Position numbers and translations under genes: made by a program. From SB11 sp965249955 (GTDB taxonomy: Bacteria > Bacteroidota > Bacteroidia > UBA8524): a stretch of 64,000 nt of DNA. Of this stretch, positions 62,006 to 64,000 are shown piece after piece; within the stretch, counting starts at the first letter, position 1; every line of letters begins with the position of its first letter. Below the pieces are notes generated by a model. It had not been told where the DNA came from. It did no database searches and saw only the letters and a list, made by a program, of their open reading frames with translations. Where the stretch lies: contig OZ252261.1 in assembly GCA_965249955.1 (NCBI GenBank), forward strand, positions 3,348,001 through 3,412,000, written 5' to 3'.

Positions 62006-63415
62006 TTATTTTGATTTTAAGCCCATTTGTTCTGCTGTCTTTTTCATTAGCAGTAAGGCTTCTTCTCTGTCGTTTTTTATTTCACCTTCTAAAATAGCCT
62101 CGCGCACTACATTTTTTATAGCACCAATTTGAGTATTGTTTGTAATATCAATACTTTCCATAATATCAAAGCCTGTAATGGGCGGCTGAAAATTACGCAA
62201 GTTATCTCGTTCGGTAACGTCTTCAATTTTTTGACGCACTACTACAAGGTTGGCCAAAAACTTTTTCACCTTAGCCTCATTTTTCGAGGTAATATCGGCC
62301 TTGCAAAGTGTAAGTAAATCTCCAACATCTTCCCCTGCATCAACAATTAGGCGGCGTATGGCACTATCGGTAACTACTTCTTGTGATAAAACTATGGGGC
62401 GAAGGTGCAAGGCCACCAGCTTTTCTACATACTTCATCTTTTCATTCAGCGGAAGTTTGAGGCGGGTAAAAATCTTTTTCACCATGCGTGCGCCCTTGTC
62501 TTCGTGTCCGTGAAAAGTCCAACCGTGTCCTTTTTCAAAGCGTTTGGTTAGTGGTTTGGCTATATCGTGCAAAATAGCTGCCCAGCGCAACCAAAGGTCG
62601 TTTGTATCTTGGCTTATATTATCCAACACCTGCAAGGTGTGGTAAAAATTATCTTTATGTCCTTTGCCGTTTATTATTTCTACTCCTTGCATGGCCACCA
62701 ATTCAGGAAAAATAATCTTTAGCAAACCTGTATCGTACAGGTATAAAAAGCCTATTGATGGGGTAGGCGCAAGTATTATCTTGTTCAGCTCGTCGCTAAT
62801 ACGCTCCATCGATACTATTTTTATTCTTTCGGCATTGCGGTGTATGGCCTCAAGCGTTTTAGGTTCAATTGTAAAACCCAGTTGACTGGCAAAGCGTATA
62901 CCGCGCATCATGCGCAAAGGGTCGTCGCTAAACGTTATATCAGCATCTTGTGGAGTTCGGATAATCTTGTTTTCAAGGTCTTTTATTCCGTCAAAAGGGT
63001 CAAGCAACTCACCATAGGTATCGTTATTCAGTGAAATTGCTAAGGCATTTATGGTGAAATCGCGACGGTTTTGGTCGTCTTCCAACGTGCCGTCTTCAAC
63101 AATAGGTTTTCGCGAATTGCGGTTGTACGATTCTTTACGTGCGCCCACAAACTCAATATCCCAGTCATCATCAGTTTTTAGCATGGCAGTGCCAAAGTTT
63201 TTAAAATAACTGACGTATGGGGTATTTGGCAGGTTGTTGGCCACCTCGTGCGCCAAGTCGATACCACTGCCAATAGCCACTATATCAACATCTTTACTAT
63301 CGCGACCTAAAAAAATATCACGCACAAAGCCCCCAATAGCATAGCACTCAACACCAAGTTTTTGGGCAGCTTGACCTATTACTTCAAATACAGGATGGCT
63401 TAGATGCTGTTTCAT
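62006..63415 (-). CDS. cca: CCA tRNA nucleotidyltransferase with HD domain
   Basis: 469 residues. Class-II nucleotidyltransferase head (YAIGGFVRDIFLGRDSKDVDIVAIGSG with the catalytic DxD), neck with RDFTINALA and DDPLRMMRGIRFA, and an HD phosphohydrolase region (LHDIAKPLTKRF, HGHEDKGARM). It completes or repairs tRNA 3' ends. Because the head also resembles poly(A) polymerase I, the activity is inferred, but the HD domain supports Cca. Confidence 0.93.
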   Translation of the reverse strand: MKQHLSHPVFEVIGQAAQKLGVECYAIGGFVRDIFLGRDSKDVDIVAIGSGIDLAHEVANNLPNTPYVSYFKNFGTAMLKTDDDWDIEFVGARKESYNRNSRKPIVEDGTLEDDQNRRDFTINALAISLNNDTYGELLDPFDGIKDLENKIIRTPQDADITFSDDPLRMMRGIRFASQLGFTIEPKTLEAIHRNAERIKIVSMERISDELNKIILAPTPSIGFLYLYDTGLLKIIFPELVAMQGVEIINGKGHKDNFYHTLQVLDNISQDTNDLWLRWAAILHDIAKPLTKRFEKGHGWTFHGHEDKGARMVKKIFTRLKLPLNEKMKYVEKLVALHLRPIVLSQEVVTDSAIRRLIVDAGEDVGDLLTLCKADITSKNEAKVKKFLANLVVVRQKIEDVTERDNLRNFQPPITGFDIMESIDITNNTQIGAIKNVVREAILEGEIKNDREEALLLMKKTAEQMGLKSK

Positions 63416-63493
63416 TTTACGGGCGGCAAAGATAATTAGCCAAGGCGAGATTTTACTAATGGCAATAGATGTTATAAATTATAAATTAGCGAA

Positions 63494-63979
63494 ATGAAAT
63501 TTAGGTGGGTGCCTTGGTATAAAACTACTTTTGAAATTGATGAAAAGTGCATTGATTTTATGGAGAGGTTGAAAACGGCTATTTGCTTCGACGATTGGGA
63601 AGGAAAAAGAAATGATTATATAGGCTATGTTGGTAGTAATGGATTTAGATTTTTCTTTCGAAAATTTCTCAGTAAGTATAGTCTAATACAAGAGAAAGAG
63701 TTTTTAGCAGAATATTCAACAATACTATGGGGTAAAGTGGTAGAAAAAGGAGAGAAATGTAAAGTGGAAATTATTATATCTATATACTGGTTAGGGTATA
63801 TTTTTTTCCTGCCCTTGTTTGTTATACCAATTATAGGTTTTATTGTTAATGGAGACTTGTTTAATCTATTTTTCTCTTTATTAATTTATGGCATTACTTT
63901 AGTCGCTTTTAATCTTAGGGCTCACGTACTTTATAATTTCTTTCTAAAGATTCTTCATAATAAGTCTAACTTTTATTAA
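63494..63979 (+). CDS. Small membrane protein of unknown function
   Basis: 161 residues. A soluble N-terminal half of about 95 residues (VPWYKTTFEIDEKCIDFMERLKTAI) followed by two hydrophobic helices (about 98-117 and 122-142). It resembles other small Bacteroidota proteins with a polar head before a helical hairpin, but I recognise no family. Confidence 0.65.
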   Translation: MKFRWVPWYKTTFEIDEKCIDFMERLKTAICFDDWEGKRNDYIGYVGSNGFRFFFRKFLSKYSLIQEKEFLAEYSTILWGKVVEKGEKCKVEIIISIYWLGYIFFLPLFVIPIIGFIVNGDLFNLFFSLLIYGITLVAFNLRAHVLYNFFLKILHNKSNFY

Positions 63980-64000
63980 TAGCACTCACCATTTTTTGCA

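Overview
The window comes from a member of the Bacteroidota. The evidence is a protein with a type IX secretion (T9SS) C-terminal sorting domain, paired DUF5723/OmpA outer-membrane proteins with thrombospondin type-3 repeats, LytS/LytTR signalling, an Nramp-UspA fusion, weak ribosome binding sites, and promoters with the Bacteroidota -7 element TAnnTTTG. The DNA is AT-rich. The genus cannot be fixed from sequence alone. I saw no rRNA, tRNA, CRISPR array or transposase gene.

Layout. 1-6740: a long AT-rich lead-in and a 1989-residue secreted T9SS adhesin-like protein. 6741-9851: an accessory patch built of nested short repeats around a DUF559 (Vsr-like) nuclease gene, followed by a pentapeptide-repeat/TIR protein that looks like a defence or cell-death effector. 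9882-13271: a fused, B12-dependent isobutyryl-CoA mutase (IcmF). 13441-18120: small genes, several of unknown function, with an FMN reductase, a DUF4345 membrane protein and an AraC regulator. 18122-23248 (minus strand): a class-III aminotransferase, HU protein, shikimate kinase, a Dpp/Opp-type permease, a DoxX/BT_3928-like protein and a DUF1599 protein, with folP and a nuclease-like gene divergent from them. 25516-28274: a LytS/LytTR two-component pair, a small DoxX protein and a TPR lipoprotein.

28403-32422 is the methionine/cysteine cluster metY-metX-hom. It is preceded by a good promoter and by an unlisted 28-codon open reading frame that ends in eight codons reading Cys4-Ile-Cys3. This is very likely a cysteine-sensing leader peptide controlling O-acetylhomoserine sulfhydrylase, and it is the strongest new observation here.

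32661-46467 holds housekeeping and envelope genes: an S9 peptidase, EF-P, an MscS channel, the mntR-mntH manganese operon with a visible operator, a hotdog thioesterase, smpB, pcm, a Gfo/Idh/MocA oxidoreductase, lipoproteins and a polyprenyl glycosylphosphotransferase. 46445-52776 (minus) carries a TPR/CAP protein, priA, a SixA-like phosphatase and DUF423. 52921-63979 carries the two tandem DUF5723-TSP3-OmpA proteins, an Omp28-like lipoprotein, a Crp-type regulator, DUF4386, miaA, a pRiA4b ORF-3 family protein, cca and a small membrane protein.

Intergenic DNA is rich in short dispersed repeats. Three families stand out: (i) 44-45 bp palindromes with conserved flanks but co-varying arms at 32465, 40448 and 48857, with a half copy near 49118; (ii) two 112-bp elements with AACTCACCC ends at 7254 and 48967; (iii) about 180-bp elements with 19-bp inverted ends that bracket the DUF559 gene. 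Gene calls rest on reading translations by eye. Repeat identities were counted by eye, and no database search was run.
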